64,000 nt of DNA, taken from NCBI GenBank assembly GCA_963808965.1, contig CAWEHU010000028.1, forward strand, positions 1 through 64,000. Direction: 5' to 3'. Made by a program: the position numbers and the translations under genes. The notes under the pieces were generated by a model. That model worked only from the letters and a program-made list of their open reading frames with translations, was not told where the DNA came from and did no database searches. Of the stretch, positions 25,748 to 36,036 are shown in pieces. The stretch comes from CAWEHU01 sp963808965 (GTDB taxonomy: Bacteria > Pseudomonadota > Alphaproteobacteria > Acetobacterales > Acetobacteraceae). Positions within the stretch are counted from its first letter, which is position 1, and every line of letters begins with the position of its first letter.

Positions 25748-27280
25748 TGGAGATCCGTCCCGCCGAGATATCGGAGATCCTGAAGAAGCAGATCGCCGCT
25801 TTCGACACCGAGGCCGATGTCGCCGAGACCGGGCAGGTGCTGAGCGTCGGCGACGGAATCGCGCGCATCTACGGATTGCAGAACGTGATGGCCGGCGAGA
25901 TGGTCGAGTTCCCCGGCGCCGGTTTGCGCGGCATGGCGTTGAACCTCGAAACCGACAATGTCGGCGTGGTGATCTTCGGCGACGACCGCGGGATCCGCGA
26001 GGGCGACACCGTCACCCGCACCGGCTCGATCGTGGACGTGCCGGTGGGGGATGCGTTTGCTCGGCCGAGTGGTGGATGGGCTCGGCAACCCGATCGACGG
26101 CAAGGGACCGATCAGCGCGACCGAGCGCCGCCGCGTCGAGGTGAAGGCGCCCGGCATCATCCCGCGCAAATCCGTGCATGAACCGATGCAGACCGGGCTG
26201 AAGGCGATCGACGCCCTCATCCCGATTGGCCGCGGCCAGCGCGAGCTCATCATCGGCGACCGGCAGACCGGCAAGACGGCGGTGATCATCGATACGATCA
26301 TCAACCAGAAGCGGGTCAATGCCGGCGGCGACGAGAGCCGCAAGCTGTACTGCATCTATGTCGCGATCGGGCAGAAACGATCCACTGTCGCGCAGCTCGT
26401 GCGCACGCTCGAAGAGAACGGCGCGATGGACTACTCCATCGTGGTCGCGGCGACGGCATCCGACCCGGCGCCCATGCAGTTCCTTGCCCCTTACACGGGC
26501 TGCACGATGGGCGAGTTCTTCCGCGACAACAGCCGTCACGCCGTCATCATCTACGACGATCTCTCGAAGCAGGCCGTCGCTTATCGGCAGATGTCGCTGC
26601 TGCTGCGCCGTCCGCCGGGGCGCGAGGCGTATCCGGGGGACGTGTTCTATCTGCATTCCCGCCTGCTGGAACGCGCGGCCAAGATGTCCGACGCGATGGG
26701 CGCGGGCTCGCTGACCGCGCTGCCCGTGATCGAGACGCAGGCGGGCGACGTCTCCGCCTACATCCCGACCAACGTGATCTCGATCACCGACGGACAGATC
26801 TTCCTCGAGACGGAGCTGTTCTTCCGCGGCATCCGCCCGGCGGTGAATGTCGGGCTCAGCGTGTCGCGCGTCGGCTCGGCGGCGCAGATCAAGGCCATGA
26901 AGCAGGTCGCGGGCCGCATCAAGCTGGAGCTCGCGCAATACCGCGAGATGGCCGCCTTCGCGCAGTTCGCCTCCGACCTCGACGCCTCCACCCAGAAATT
27001 GCTGGCGCGCGGAGCGCGGCTGACCGAGGTTCTGAAGCAGCCGCAGTTCAAGCCGATGGCTGTCGAGGAGCAGGTGGTCGTGATCTTCTCCGGCACGCGC
27101 GGCTATCTCGACGCGCTCGATGTGAACCGGGTAGGCCCCTTCGAGACTCAGCTTCTGTCCGAAATCAAGTCGCGGGAACCGGGCATTCTCGAAGCGATCC
27201 GCACTGATCGCGAGATCAAGCCGGAGACCGAGAAGAAGCTGGTCGCCTTCATCGACGGCTTTGCGAAGAGCTTCGCTTAA
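25747..27280 (+). CDS. atpA: ATP synthase F1 alpha subunit, single-base frameshift
   Basis: The N-terminus (MEIRPAEISEILKKQI, LSVGDGIARIYGLQNVMAGEMVEF) is in one frame as far as VDVPVGDA. The rest (LLGRVVDGLGNPIDGKG, P-loop GDRQTGKT, EFFRDNSRHAVIIYDDLSKQ, the catalytic-interface Arg in NVGLSVSRVGSAAQ) is in the next. Removing one T from the TTT at 26056-26058 gives VGDALLGRVVDG and a normal protein of about 510 residues. F1 alpha is indispensable to the complex and the neighbouring atp genes are intact, so the break is probably artefactual. Confidence 0.92.
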
Positions 27281-27301
27281 CAGCGGACCAGGCGAACACC
27301 G

Positions 27302-28186
27302 ATGCCAAGCCTGAAGGACCTGCGCGCCCGCATCAACAGCGTGAAGAGCACGCGCAAGATCACGAGCGCGATGAAGATGGTGGCCGCATCCAAGCTCCGC
27401 CGGGCGCAGAGCCAGGCGGAGGCGGCGCGGCCTTATGCCGAGCGCATGGAACGGATGCTCGGCGCTCTGGCCGCGAGCATAGCGGGCAGTCCGACAGCGC
27501 CCCGGATGCTGGCGGGTACCGGCGGCGATCAGGTGCATCTCCTTGTCGCCATGACCGCGGACCGCGGCCTCGCCGGGGCGTTCAATTCCAACATCGGGCG
27601 TGCGACCCGCAACCTCGCGCGCCGGCTGGAGCGGGAAGGCAAGACCGTCAAGATCATCACCGTCGGCCGCAAAGGACGCGACTATCTGCGGCGCGAGTTT
27701 CCCGACCAGATCGTGGATCAGATCAGTTTCGCGGGAAAGCGGCGGGTCGAGTTCGGCGATATCGCGGAACTCGCGCAGAAGATCACGCAGATGCTGATGG
27801 CCGGCGAGTTCGACATCTGCACCGTGATCTACAACCGCTTCGTCTCGGTGATCGCGCAAGTGCCGACCGAGATGCAGATCATTCCAACGCCGCCTCCGGC
27901 CGAGCAGCCCGACCAGGGGGAGGGCGCGCAGGCCGTCTATGAATTCGAGCCGGACGAGGAGACGATTCTAGCTCGCCTTCTGCCGCAGAATTTGGCCGTT
28001 CAGCTCTATCGCGCGCTGCTCGAGAGCGCCGCGGGCGAGCAGGGCGCGCGCATGACGGCAATGGATAACGCGACCCGCAATGCGGGCGACATGATCGACC
28101 GCCTGACGATGAACTACAACAGGACGCGTCAGGCCAATATCACCAGGGAATTGATCGAGATCATCTCCGGCGCCGAAGCGCTCTGA
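27302..28186 (+). CDS. atpG: ATP synthase F1 gamma subunit
   Basis: 294 residues. The N-terminal helix SLKDLRARINSVKSTRKITSAMKMVAASKLRRAQ and the C-terminal helix ARMTAMDNATRNAGDMIDRLTMNYNRTRQ...ITRELIEIISGAEAL form the rotor coiled coil. A short acidic insert (EQPDQGEGAQAVYEFEPDEE) precedes the C-terminal helix, as in other alphaproteobacteria. It lies 21 bases after atpA. Confidence 0.95.
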   Translation: MPSLKDLRARINSVKSTRKITSAMKMVAASKLRRAQSQAEAARPYAERMERMLGALAASIAGSPTAPRMLAGTGGDQVHLLVAMTADRGLAGAFNSNIGRATRNLARRLEREGKTVKIITVGRKGRDYLRREFPDQIVDQISFAGKRRVEFGDIAELAQKITQMLMAGEFDICTVIYNRFVSVIAQVPTEMQIIPTPPPAEQPDQGEGAQAVYEFEPDEETILARLLPQNLAVQLYRALLESAAGEQGARMTAMDNATRNAGDMIDRLTMNYNRTRQANITRELIEIISGAEAL

Positions 28187-28201
28187 GGGCGAGGAACACA
28201 C

Positions 28202-29632
<1,431 letters not shown>

Positions 29633-29662
29633 TCGGCGCAGGCAGGAAAGAGCACGAGCACG

Positions 29663-30070
29663 ATGGCCATCGCACTGGAGATCGTCAGTCCGGAAAAACT
29701 GCTGATATCGAAGCCGGTCGATATGGTCGTGATCCCCGCCGCCGAGGGCGACCTCGGCGTCCTGCCGGAGCACGCGCCGATGATCGTGATGCTCCGCGGT
29801 GGGACGATCGCCGTCCATCAGGCCGGCCAAGTGACGGACCGTCTCTATATCGCCGGCGGCTTCGCCGAGATCACGCCGGAGCGGTGTACCGTGCTCGCCA
29901 ATGAAGCGATCCCGGTTGCCGAGGTGTCCCGCCAAGAGGGCGAGCGGAGACTCGCTGAGGCCGAGGCGGACTACAACGCCGCCGACAAGAACGACGTCGA
30001 GACGCTGGACACGGCGATGGACCGTATGCAAGCCGCTCGGGCCATGGTTGAGGCGGCGCAGGCCACCTAA
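29663..30070 (+). CDS. atpC: ATP synthase F1 epsilon subunit
   Basis: 135 residues. The N-terminal beta-sandwich motifs are clear (ALEIVSPEKLLISKPVDMVVIPAAEGDLGVLPEHAPMIVMLRGG, YIAGGFAEITPERCTVLANEA); a C-terminal helical hairpin follows. It completes atpHAGDC. No clear intrinsic terminator was seen in the 127 bases to the next gene. Confidence 0.93.
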   Translation: MAIALEIVSPEKLLISKPVDMVVIPAAEGDLGVLPEHAPMIVMLRGGTIAVHQAGQVTDRLYIAGGFAEITPERCTVLANEAIPVAEVSRQEGERRLAEAEADYNAADKNDVETLDTAMDRMQAARAMVEAAQAT

Positions 30071-30197
30071 CCCCTGCCAAACGTGCCTGTGTCAAATTAG
30101 CAACACCGTGCTCCGCGGCCGTGCTTGCGACCCAGGCCGCGCGCGCCCACCTTCGCATTCCGAGTGATCACACCAATGGCGGATGCGGGACGCAGGA

Positions 30198-31070
30198 ATG
30201 AAGCACTGGCGGATCGACGAGGTGCCCTGGGATCGGTTCGAGGCCACGAAAGTGGATCCCGACATCGTGCCGATCGTGAAGGCCGCCGCCATGGTGGAGC
30301 GGAACGGGACCGATTACGCTCTCTATCTGAACCGGGTGTTCGCGGACGATCCAGACTTTCAGCGTGCCGCCGATAATTGGGCGGTCGAGGAAGTTCAGCA
30401 CGGCGATGCGCTCGGCCGGTGGTCGATGCTCGCCGACCCCTCCTGGAATTACGAAGCCTCCTTCGCCCGCTACAAGGACGGGTATAAGATTCCGCTCGAC
30501 GTCGATGCATCCGTTCGCGGCTCGCGCTCGGGCGAGCTGATCGCCCGCTGCATGGTGGAGATCGGCACTTCCAGCTATTACACGGCGCTCGCCGACGCGA
30601 CGAAAGAGCCGGTGTTGCAGATCATCTGCCGCCAGATCGCCGCCGACGAATTCCGCCATTTCAAGCTATTCTACGACCATTTGCGGCGCTATCTCGGGCG
30701 GGAGAACATCGGCGTGCTGCGCCGGCTTCGCATCGCGGCCGGGCGAATCACCGAAAGCGAGGACGACGAGCTGGCCTTCGCGTTCCATTGCGGCAACGAT
30801 CCGGAAGGCGTGCCCTACGACCATAAGCGTTGCATAGCCGCCTACATGGCGCGCGCGATGAGTTATTATCGGTACCGCCACATCGAGCGCGGGATGGGAA
30901 TGGTCTTCAAGTCGGTCGGCCTGCCGCCGCGCGGCCGCCTATCGGATGCGAGCGCGCGGATGGCATGGCGTTTTCTGAAATGGCGCCGCCGCCGCTTCGT
31001 CAGCCAGGTCGCGGCGTCGCCGCCGGCTAATCCGCAATATCCGCGCGAGGATCATGCGATCGCGGCCTGA
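30198..31070 (+). CDS. ferritin-like di-iron protein
   Basis: 290 residues from ATG 30198; an in-frame ATG at 30183 is possible, but MKHWRIDEVPWDRF is the natural start. Two ExxH motifs, EVQH (in WAVEEVQHGDALG) and EFRH (in AADEFRHFKLFYDHL), with upstream acidic helices, are those of a ferritin-like carboxylate di-iron four-helix bundle. A basic C-terminal tail (RFLKWRRRRF) follows. Relatives are annotated only as ferritin-like domain proteins; iron-dependent oxidation or desaturation is possible, but no substrate is known. Its 3' end overlaps the convergent lpxB by 44 bases. Confidence 0.82.
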   Translation: MKHWRIDEVPWDRFEATKVDPDIVPIVKAAAMVERNGTDYALYLNRVFADDPDFQRAADNWAVEEVQHGDALGRWSMLADPSWNYEASFARYKDGYKIPLDVDASVRGSRSGELIARCMVEIGTSSYYTALADATKEPVLQIICRQIAADEFRHFKLFYDHLRRYLGRENIGVLRRLRIAAGRITESEDDELAFAFHCGNDPEGVPYDHKRCIAAYMARAMSYYRYRHIERGMGMVFKSVGLPPRGRLSDASARMAWRFLKWRRRRFVSQVAASPPANPQYPREDHAIAA

Positions 31071-32214
31071 AGCTGCCGTCGATCAGCGATAGCACGGCGT
31101 CCGCGGCGGCTTCCGAGGGCACGCCCCGTTCCGGGCGAAGGCGGTCCAGTAACGTCGGAAACCATTCCCGCTGCGTGCGTGACGCTTGCGCATCGGACAG
31201 CAGCGGAAGCAACGCGGCCGCGAGTTTGTCGGGCGTGCAATTTTGTTGCAGCAGCTCCGGGACCACCTCGCGTCCCGCGAGCAGGTTGAGCAGAGAGGCG
31301 TAGGGGACCTTGACGAGCCGCCGGGCGATCGCGGCCGTCAGCGGGTTGACACGATACGTGACCAGCATCGGAACGTTCGCCAGCGCCAGTTCCAGGGTAG
31401 AGGTCCCGGATTTCGTGAGCGCCGCCGCGCTCGCCGCGAACGCGTCGTGCTTCTCTTCCGTCCCCGAGACGATGATCGGTCGAACTGGCCATGCGCCAGC
31501 GCCGGCGCGAACCGCCTCGGCGACCGGTGCCGCCGCCGGGACGACAGGGACGAGGTCCGGCAGTTGCGAGGCGAGGCGTTGTAGCGTCGCCCCGAGCACC
31601 GGCAGCAGGCGGCTGGCCTCGGTCGGGCGGCTGCCGGGCATCACGGTCAGGATCCTTGCCCTGGGCGAAAGGTCGTGCCGCGAGCGGAATCGCGCTGCGT
31701 CACCCCTGTCGGCGCCGCTCTCAAGGACCGGGTGGCCGACGAAGGTGGCATCCAAGCCATGCCGGGCGAAGAATGCCGGCTCGAACGGGAGAAGGCAGAG
31801 CAGGGTCTCCCACAAACCGGGGAAGTGGCGCACGCGGCTTTCGCGCCAGGCCCAGGCCTGCGGCGCCACGTAGTGGGCGCGCGGAATGCCGAGCGGCCGG
31901 ATCGCTTTCAGCAGCCGGAAAGCGAAGCCGGGGCTGTCGATCGTCACGACCACGTCCGGGCGTTTCGCCTCGATGTCGGCGACGGTCTCGGCGAGCCGCC
32001 GGCGGAGACGGCGGAGGTTGGGCAGCACCTCCAGCAAGCCCATCAACGCCAGTTCCTGCATGGGAAACAGGCTGTGCAGGCCCTGCGCCGCCATGCGCTC
32101 GCCACCTACGCCGGCGAAACGCAGATCCGGACGGCGCGCGGCGAGGGCGGCCGCCAGTTTGCCGCCAAGGACATCCCCGCTTGCCTCGCCGGCCACGAGG
32201 TAGACGAGCGTCAT
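31027..32214 (-). CDS. lpxB: lipid-A-disaccharide synthase
   Basis: 395 residues from ATG 32214. VYLVAGEASGDVLGGKLAAAL opens the protein; DVVVTIDSPGFAFRLLK, HYVAPQAWAWRESRV, ATFVGHPVLE and VMPGSRPTEASRLLPV are LpxB landmarks; TKSGTSTLELALANVPMLVTYRVN is the nucleotide-sugar site. It joins UDP-2,3-diacylglucosamine and lipid X in lipid A synthesis at the inner membrane. The start overlaps the stop of the upstream hydrolase gene in ATGA. The usual lpxA/lpxI partners are not adjacent. Confidence 0.94.
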   Translation of the reverse strand: MTLVYLVAGEASGDVLGGKLAAALAARRPDLRFAGVGGERMAAQGLHSLFPMQELALMGLLEVLPNLRRLRRRLAETVADIEAKRPDVVVTIDSPGFAFRLLKAIRPLGIPRAHYVAPQAWAWRESRVRHFPGLWETLLCLLPFEPAFFARHGLDATFVGHPVLESGADRGDAARFRSRHDLSPRARILTVMPGSRPTEASRLLPVLGATLQRLASQLPDLVPVVPAAAPVAEAVRAGAGAWPVRPIIVSGTEEKHDAFAASAAALTKSGTSTLELALANVPMLVTYRVNPLTAAIARRLVKVPYASLLNLLAGREVVPELLQQNCTPDKLAAALLPLLSDAQASRTQREWFPTLLDRLRPERGVPSEAAADAVLSLIDGSFRPRSHDPRADIAD

Positions 32215-33086
32215 GCGGGCGCGATCACCGGCGCGGGCGGCGGATCGGCGGGCCAGTCGCGGTGGTTGCGCACGCCCCCGTCGGCCCGAACCTGCTCCAA
32301 GCGTGCGGGGTCCAGATCGGCGAACACCCATTGGTCCGCATCCAAGGCGCCGCGGGCCAGCAGGCCGTCCTCGGGAAAGCCGCGGTCCACCGGACCGTAG
32401 ACGGCGGCGTAGCCCCGGTTCGTATCGAGGGTGGCGGACCAGGGTGCATCCCCGACCGTGGGCGCGATCGCGACGTAGCACTGGTTCTCGAGCGCCCGGG
32501 CGCGGGCGGCGAGGCGGACGCGGTTGAAACCCCACATCGTGTCCGTGCAGGTCGGCACCAGGATCAGCCACGCCCCGGCCTCGACTTGCGCGCGCACCAG
32601 GGCAGGGAATTCCAGATCGTAGCAGATCGCGATCCCGATGCGGCCCCACTGCGTCTCGAAGACCGCGGGCGGGCCGCCGGGCTGCACGCCCCAGGACTCG
32701 GACTCGAACCGCGTCATCACGTGCTTGTCCTGGAACGCGAGCCGTCCATCCGGCGCGATCAGCGGGGCGCGGTTGCGCGTGCGGCCCTCCTCGCGAAACG
32801 GCAGCGACCCCGGCACCAGCCAGACCCGGTGCCGCCGCGCAGCGCGCCGCATCTCTGCCAGGATCTCGGCGCTGCGGGCGGATACGGCTGCAAGCTCGCG
32901 CGCCACATCAGGGACTTGCGCGAGCCCGCCTCCGATCTCCATGCAGGCATATTCCGGTAGAACGAGCAGTTCCGCCCCGGCCTCCACGGCTTCCGCTAGC
33001 TTGCGGTCGAGCTTTTCGGCAAACCCGGCGACATTCTCGACCGGGCTCACCCGATATTGCAGCAAGCCCAAACGTAGCCGAGTCAC
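32211..33086 (-). CDS. carbon-nitrogen hydrolase (nitrilase superfamily)
   Basis: 291 residues from GTG 33086; a longer frame exists, but the GTG overlaps the upstream stop in GTGA and begins the conserved RLRLGLLQYRVSP. The catalytic triad is Glu45 (LPEYACME), Lys121 (QDKHVM) and Cys155 (ICYDLEFP). These enzymes hydrolyse amides or nitriles; the substrate is not predictable. The preceding gene carries a GNAT domain; paired GNAT/nitrilase genes are common and suggest linked acylation and deacylation of a small amine. Confidence 0.88.
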   Translation of the reverse strand: MTRLRLGLLQYRVSPVENVAGFAEKLDRKLAEAVEAGAELLVLPEYACMEIGGGLAQVPDVARELAAVSARSAEILAEMRRAARRHRVWLVPGSLPFREEGRTRNRAPLIAPDGRLAFQDKHVMTRFESESWGVQPGGPPAVFETQWGRIGIAICYDLEFPALVRAQVEAGAWLILVPTCTDTMWGFNRVRLAARARALENQCYVAIAPTVGDAPWSATLDTNRGYAAVYGPVDRGFPEDGLLARGALDADQWVFADLDPARLEQVRADGGVRNHRDWPADPPPAPVIAPA

Positions 33087-34135
33087 GGCAAGGCCGCGCC
33101 GGTCAGCGACTTTATCCAAAACGCCAGCGTCTTCTCCGTCTCGTGCTGCATTCCGATGTCTTTCCAAGACATGGTGCAGGTGAGGTCCGGATAGGAGGTG
33201 TAGCCCCGGCGTCGCCAGAAGGCGTCGAGCGGGACATGCGCCGGGGGCCGCATCGGGTGATCCGCCGGCCGGAGCACCCCGCAGAAACAGGCGAAATCGC
33301 AATCAGACACCCGGCGGGCGTGTTCCTCGCGCGCCTCGAAAAACGCAACCCCGACGCCGCGACCCCGGTAAGCCGGTAGCAGGACCGACTCCCCGAAGTA
33401 GAAAAACCGCTCCAGCCGCCAGCCGCGCGTACGGAACGGGGCCGTGACGTTCTCCGTCTCATCGGTGAGCGGGAGACAGGTTGAAGCGCCAACCGGGGTG
33501 CTTCCGTCGAACGCCAAGACGATCGCTGCTCTCGGGCTATCGACAAAGGGGCGCAGATAGTCCGCCTCGGAAGCCTCATCGCCGTCATAGAGATAAGGCC
33601 AGTCCCGGAACACCGTGGTGCGGAGGCGCGCGAGCTCCGGCAGCAGCGGCGTGATGGCGCTGCCGCTCAATGTCTCGACGCGGAGCGGAGACTTATCGGT
33701 CACGGCTCGGCCGTCACGCCATCTGGGGCGGATCCGGTACAGGGCCTCGGGCGACACGAGGGGGGCGGCGATCTCGATCAGCGCACCGTCCCGGGCAGCT
33801 CGGTAAAAGCAGGAGCGCCGGCCGGTGTGGCATGCGACGCCGGTCTGATCCACGAGCAGGAGCAGTGCGTCCCCGTCGCAATCGAGGCGGAGCTCCTTGA
33901 GCGACTGCACCTGCCCGGAGGTCTCGCCCTTGCGCCACAGCTTGTTCCGACTGCGGCTGAAATAACAAACGCGGCCGGTGGCGAGCGTCTCGGACACGGC
34001 CTCCCGGTTCATCCACGCCATCATCAGCACTTCGCCGGTGTCGTGCTGCTGGGCGATCGCGGGTACGAGGCCGCTTGCGTCGAACACGATGGCGTCGAGC
34101 GCCGGGTAGCCGGGCGGTTTTGGCGGGTTGCTCAT
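33083..34135 (-). CDS. hisI: HisI phosphoribosyl-AMP cyclohydrolase fused to a GNAT domain
   Basis: 350 residues. Residues 1 to about 137 are HisI: DCDGDALLLLVDQTGVACHTG (residues 85-105) with the metal Asp residues and Cys102, and Cys109 in RRSCFYR. It opens the ring of phosphoribosyl-AMP in histidine synthesis. From about 150 a complete GNAT acetyltransferase follows (VFRDWPYLYDGDE, PRAAIVLAFDGSTPVGAS, LPAYRGRGVGVAFFEAREEHA). At the junction, loss of one C from the CCCC run (33725-33728 on the plus strand) would end HisI at a TGA overlapping a GTG start for the GNAT. So this may be two coupled genes joined by a one-base error. Confidence 0.85.
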   Translation of the reverse strand: MSNPPKPPGYPALDAIVFDASGLVPAIAQQHDTGEVLMMAWMNREAVSETLATGRVCYFSRSRNKLWRKGETSGQVQSLKELRLDCDGDALLLLVDQTGVACHTGRRSCFYRAARDGALIEIAAPLVSPEALYRIRPRWRDGRAVTDKSPLRVETLSGSAITPLLPELARLRTTVFRDWPYLYDGDEASEADYLRPFVDSPRAAIVLAFDGSTPVGASTCLPLTDETENVTAPFRTRGWRLERFFYFGESVLLPAYRGRGVGVAFFEAREEHARRVSDCDFACFCGVLRPADHPMRPPAHVPLDAFWRRRGYTSYPDLTCTMSWKDIGMQHETEKTLAFWIKSLTGAALP

Positions 34136-34246
34136 CGGCGCTTATCTTGGGCGTCCCCGGCTGGCGGGAAAGGATCGGCCCGGAAAACGTTGATGGCGGG
34201 CGGGGGTTGGCCCCCGCCGATCTCGCCCCAGCGAGCGGAGCCCGCG

Positions 34247-34429
34247 ATGCCCGAGGAGAAGGAAGGCCGGCCGGTGGACGTAATGCCGGTCATCGTGCTG
34301 ATCGTGGTGGTGCTCCTCCTGCTGGCGGCGTGGTGGCTCTTTCCCTTGGCCCAGCAATGGATCTCCAACACGGATTGCGTCGCATCCGGCCGCACCAATT
34401 GCTCGCCCGCGATCACGGCCCCGCGTTAG
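34247..34429 (+). CDS. 60-residue single-pass membrane protein with DC-x3-GR-x2-C tail
   Basis: From ATG 34247: a charged N-terminus (PEEKEGRPVD), one strong transmembrane segment (VMPVIVLIVVVLLLLAAWWLFPLA), then QQWISNT and the tail DCVASGRTNC (residues 43-52). A second gene at 39834-40040 has the same build and the same tail pattern. No named family is known to me. The paired cysteines after the membrane segment would lie in the periplasm if the N-terminus is inside. Confidence 0.6.
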   Translation: MPEEKEGRPVDVMPVIVLIVVVLLLLAAWWLFPLAQQWISNTDCVASGRTNCSPAITAPR

Positions 34430-34494
34430 CACGCCGGCCCTTCGCGGCGAGGCAGCGGGGCGCGGTTACGCCTCGCTGCCTGCAACAAGCGAGA

Positions 34495-35106
34495 TTACCT
34501 GGTGCCGGCCTTACCCTGCTGGTCCACGGTTACGTCCATGGTCTTGCCGCCTTTTTGGCACTGACCGGACCATGTGCCATTCGCCCCCGGGCTCAAGGAG
34601 GAGACGTTGGCGCAGCCATAGTCCATGAGGGCCGAGCGTGCATGAGCCTCGGTGATGTGCTGGGCGGCCGCCTGCGAGGCTTTCCCCTCCTGGTCCACCA
34701 TCACGTTGACCGTCTGGCCGCCCTTCGTGCATTGCCCGTGCCAGGTGCCCTGCGGCCCGGGGCTCAGGGTCGAGACGTTGCTACAGCCGTAATTCATCAG
34801 AACGGCTCGCGCGTTGGCGGCGGTGATATGCTCGGCCCTTCCGGTCGACACCTTGCCCTCCGGGTCGACCATGACGTCGATCGTCTGCCCGCCCTTCGAG
34901 CACTGGCCATGCCATGAACCCGACATTCCCCGGCTCAGATGGGAGAGGTTCGTGCATCCATAACCCATCATGAGCGACCGGGCGTGCCCCTCGGTCAGTG
35001 CCGGCGGATTGCCGCCGGCGGCTGGTGCTCCGGTCGAGCCCTGGGCGTATGCTGCGCCGGCCCCGGCGATCCAGAGCGCCGCGACCGTGGCTACCGTTCT
35101 ATTCAT
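34495..35106 (-). CDS. secreted protein of three 57-residue Cys-paired repeats
   Basis: 203 residues from ATG 35106, with a signal peptide ending AYAQG (about residue 22). The mature protein is three tandem modules of exactly 57 residues, each of the form I/LT-x3-AR-x2-LM-x-YGC-x-N-x-S-x-LS ... W-x-GQC-x-KGG-x-T-x-x-V-x-VD-x-x-GK. Cysteines fall at 51/69, 108/126 and 165/183. The layout (short helix, then a GG hairpin and VDxxGKV strand) resembles PepSY-type domains, but I cannot assign a family firmly. One disulfide per module is likely. Probably periplasmic or secreted. Confidence 0.8.
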   Translation of the reverse strand: MNRTVATVAALWIAGAGAAYAQGSTGAPAAGGNPPALTEGHARSLMMGYGCTNLSHLSRGMSGSWHGQCSKGGQTIDVMVDPEGKVSTGRAEHITAANARAVLMNYGCSNVSTLSPGPQGTWHGQCTKGGQTVNVMVDQEGKASQAAAQHITEAHARSALMDYGCANVSSLSPGANGTWSGQCQKGGKTMDVTVDQQGKAGTR

Positions 35107-35269
35107 ATGCTGCCTCCCGAACCTGTTCTCTGTTTCGTTTAGAGTCAGGTACGTCGCCGGACTAGATACATCACGCGCCGGGCGACGGATCGTTGCCCGC
35201 GGACACCAGGAGTTTCCGCAGATTCGATCCGGGGGCAAGACGGGCGGGCGCGAAAACCCGGCCGGAACG

Positions 35270-35908
35270 CTAGGCGCGGCTGGTCGGCGCCTTCACGCGC
35301 TTGCCCTCGTCCGAGGCACGCCAGAGATACCAGGCGGCGAAGCTGCGATAGGGCGCCCAGGTCTCGCCGATCGCGGCCAGTTCGCGGGGCCTTGGTTGCA
35401 TCTCCAGCCCATGCAGTAGGCGATAACCGTCGCGCACCCCGAAATCATCGACCGGCAGCACATCGGGCCGACCGAGGGTGAAGATCAGCAGCATCTCGAC
35501 GGTCCACCGGCCGACTCCCCGGATCGTGGTCAGCCGCTCGATGAGCGCCTCGTCCGACAGGCGGGCAGCCTCGCGCCGGGTCGGAATGGTACCGTCGAGG
35601 GCGCGCTCGCAAATGTCGCGGATCGCGGCGATCTTGCCGAGGGAGAAGCCGCAGCCTCGCAGCACGCCCGGATCGGTCGCGAGCACGAGTTCGGGCGCAG
35701 GGAAATCGGGGCCGGGATAAAGCGCGATAAACCGGCCCAGAATCGCCTCCGCGGCCCTGCCGTTGAGCTGCTGGTGGCCGATGGCGCGGACCAGCGCCTC
35801 GTAGGGACTGCGCTTTCGCTCCGGCGCGAGCCGGCACGGCCCGACACGCGCGATAAGCGCGCCGAAGGCAGGCTCGCGCGACAGGTGGAGCAGTGCTTCC
35901 CTGGACAC
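35270..35908 (-). CDS. DNA-3-methyladenine glycosylase (AlkA-type, HhH-GPD)
   Basis: 212 residues from GTG 35908. ALVRAIGHQQLNGRAAEAI is the N-terminal family signature; the helix-hairpin-helix LTTIRGVGRWTVEMLLIF (about 126-143) is followed by the catalytic Asp region LPVDDFGVRDGY. It removes alkylated purines in base-excision repair. Short single-domain members of this length are common in alphaproteobacteria. It stands alone, convergent with nothing, and is divergent from the next gene. Confidence 0.9.
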   Translation of the reverse strand: MSREALLHLSREPAFGALIARVGPCRLAPERKRSPYEALVRAIGHQQLNGRAAEAILGRFIALYPGPDFPAPELVLATDPGVLRGCGFSLGKIAAIRDICERALDGTIPTRREAARLSDEALIERLTTIRGVGRWTVEMLLIFTLGRPDVLPVDDFGVRDGYRLLHGLEMQPRPRELAAIGETWAPYRSFAAWYLWRASDEGKRVKAPTSRA

Positions 35909-36036
35909 GCATTGCTCATGACGCGCCCGCCCGTCCGCGGCAAGACCTTGTGGGCAGAGCCGTAGCGGGAGCTTTCGCTGCTCGCTGTGCCGGCATTGCG
36001 CCGGTCAGCGGCGCAGAATAGCCACTGCGGATCGGC

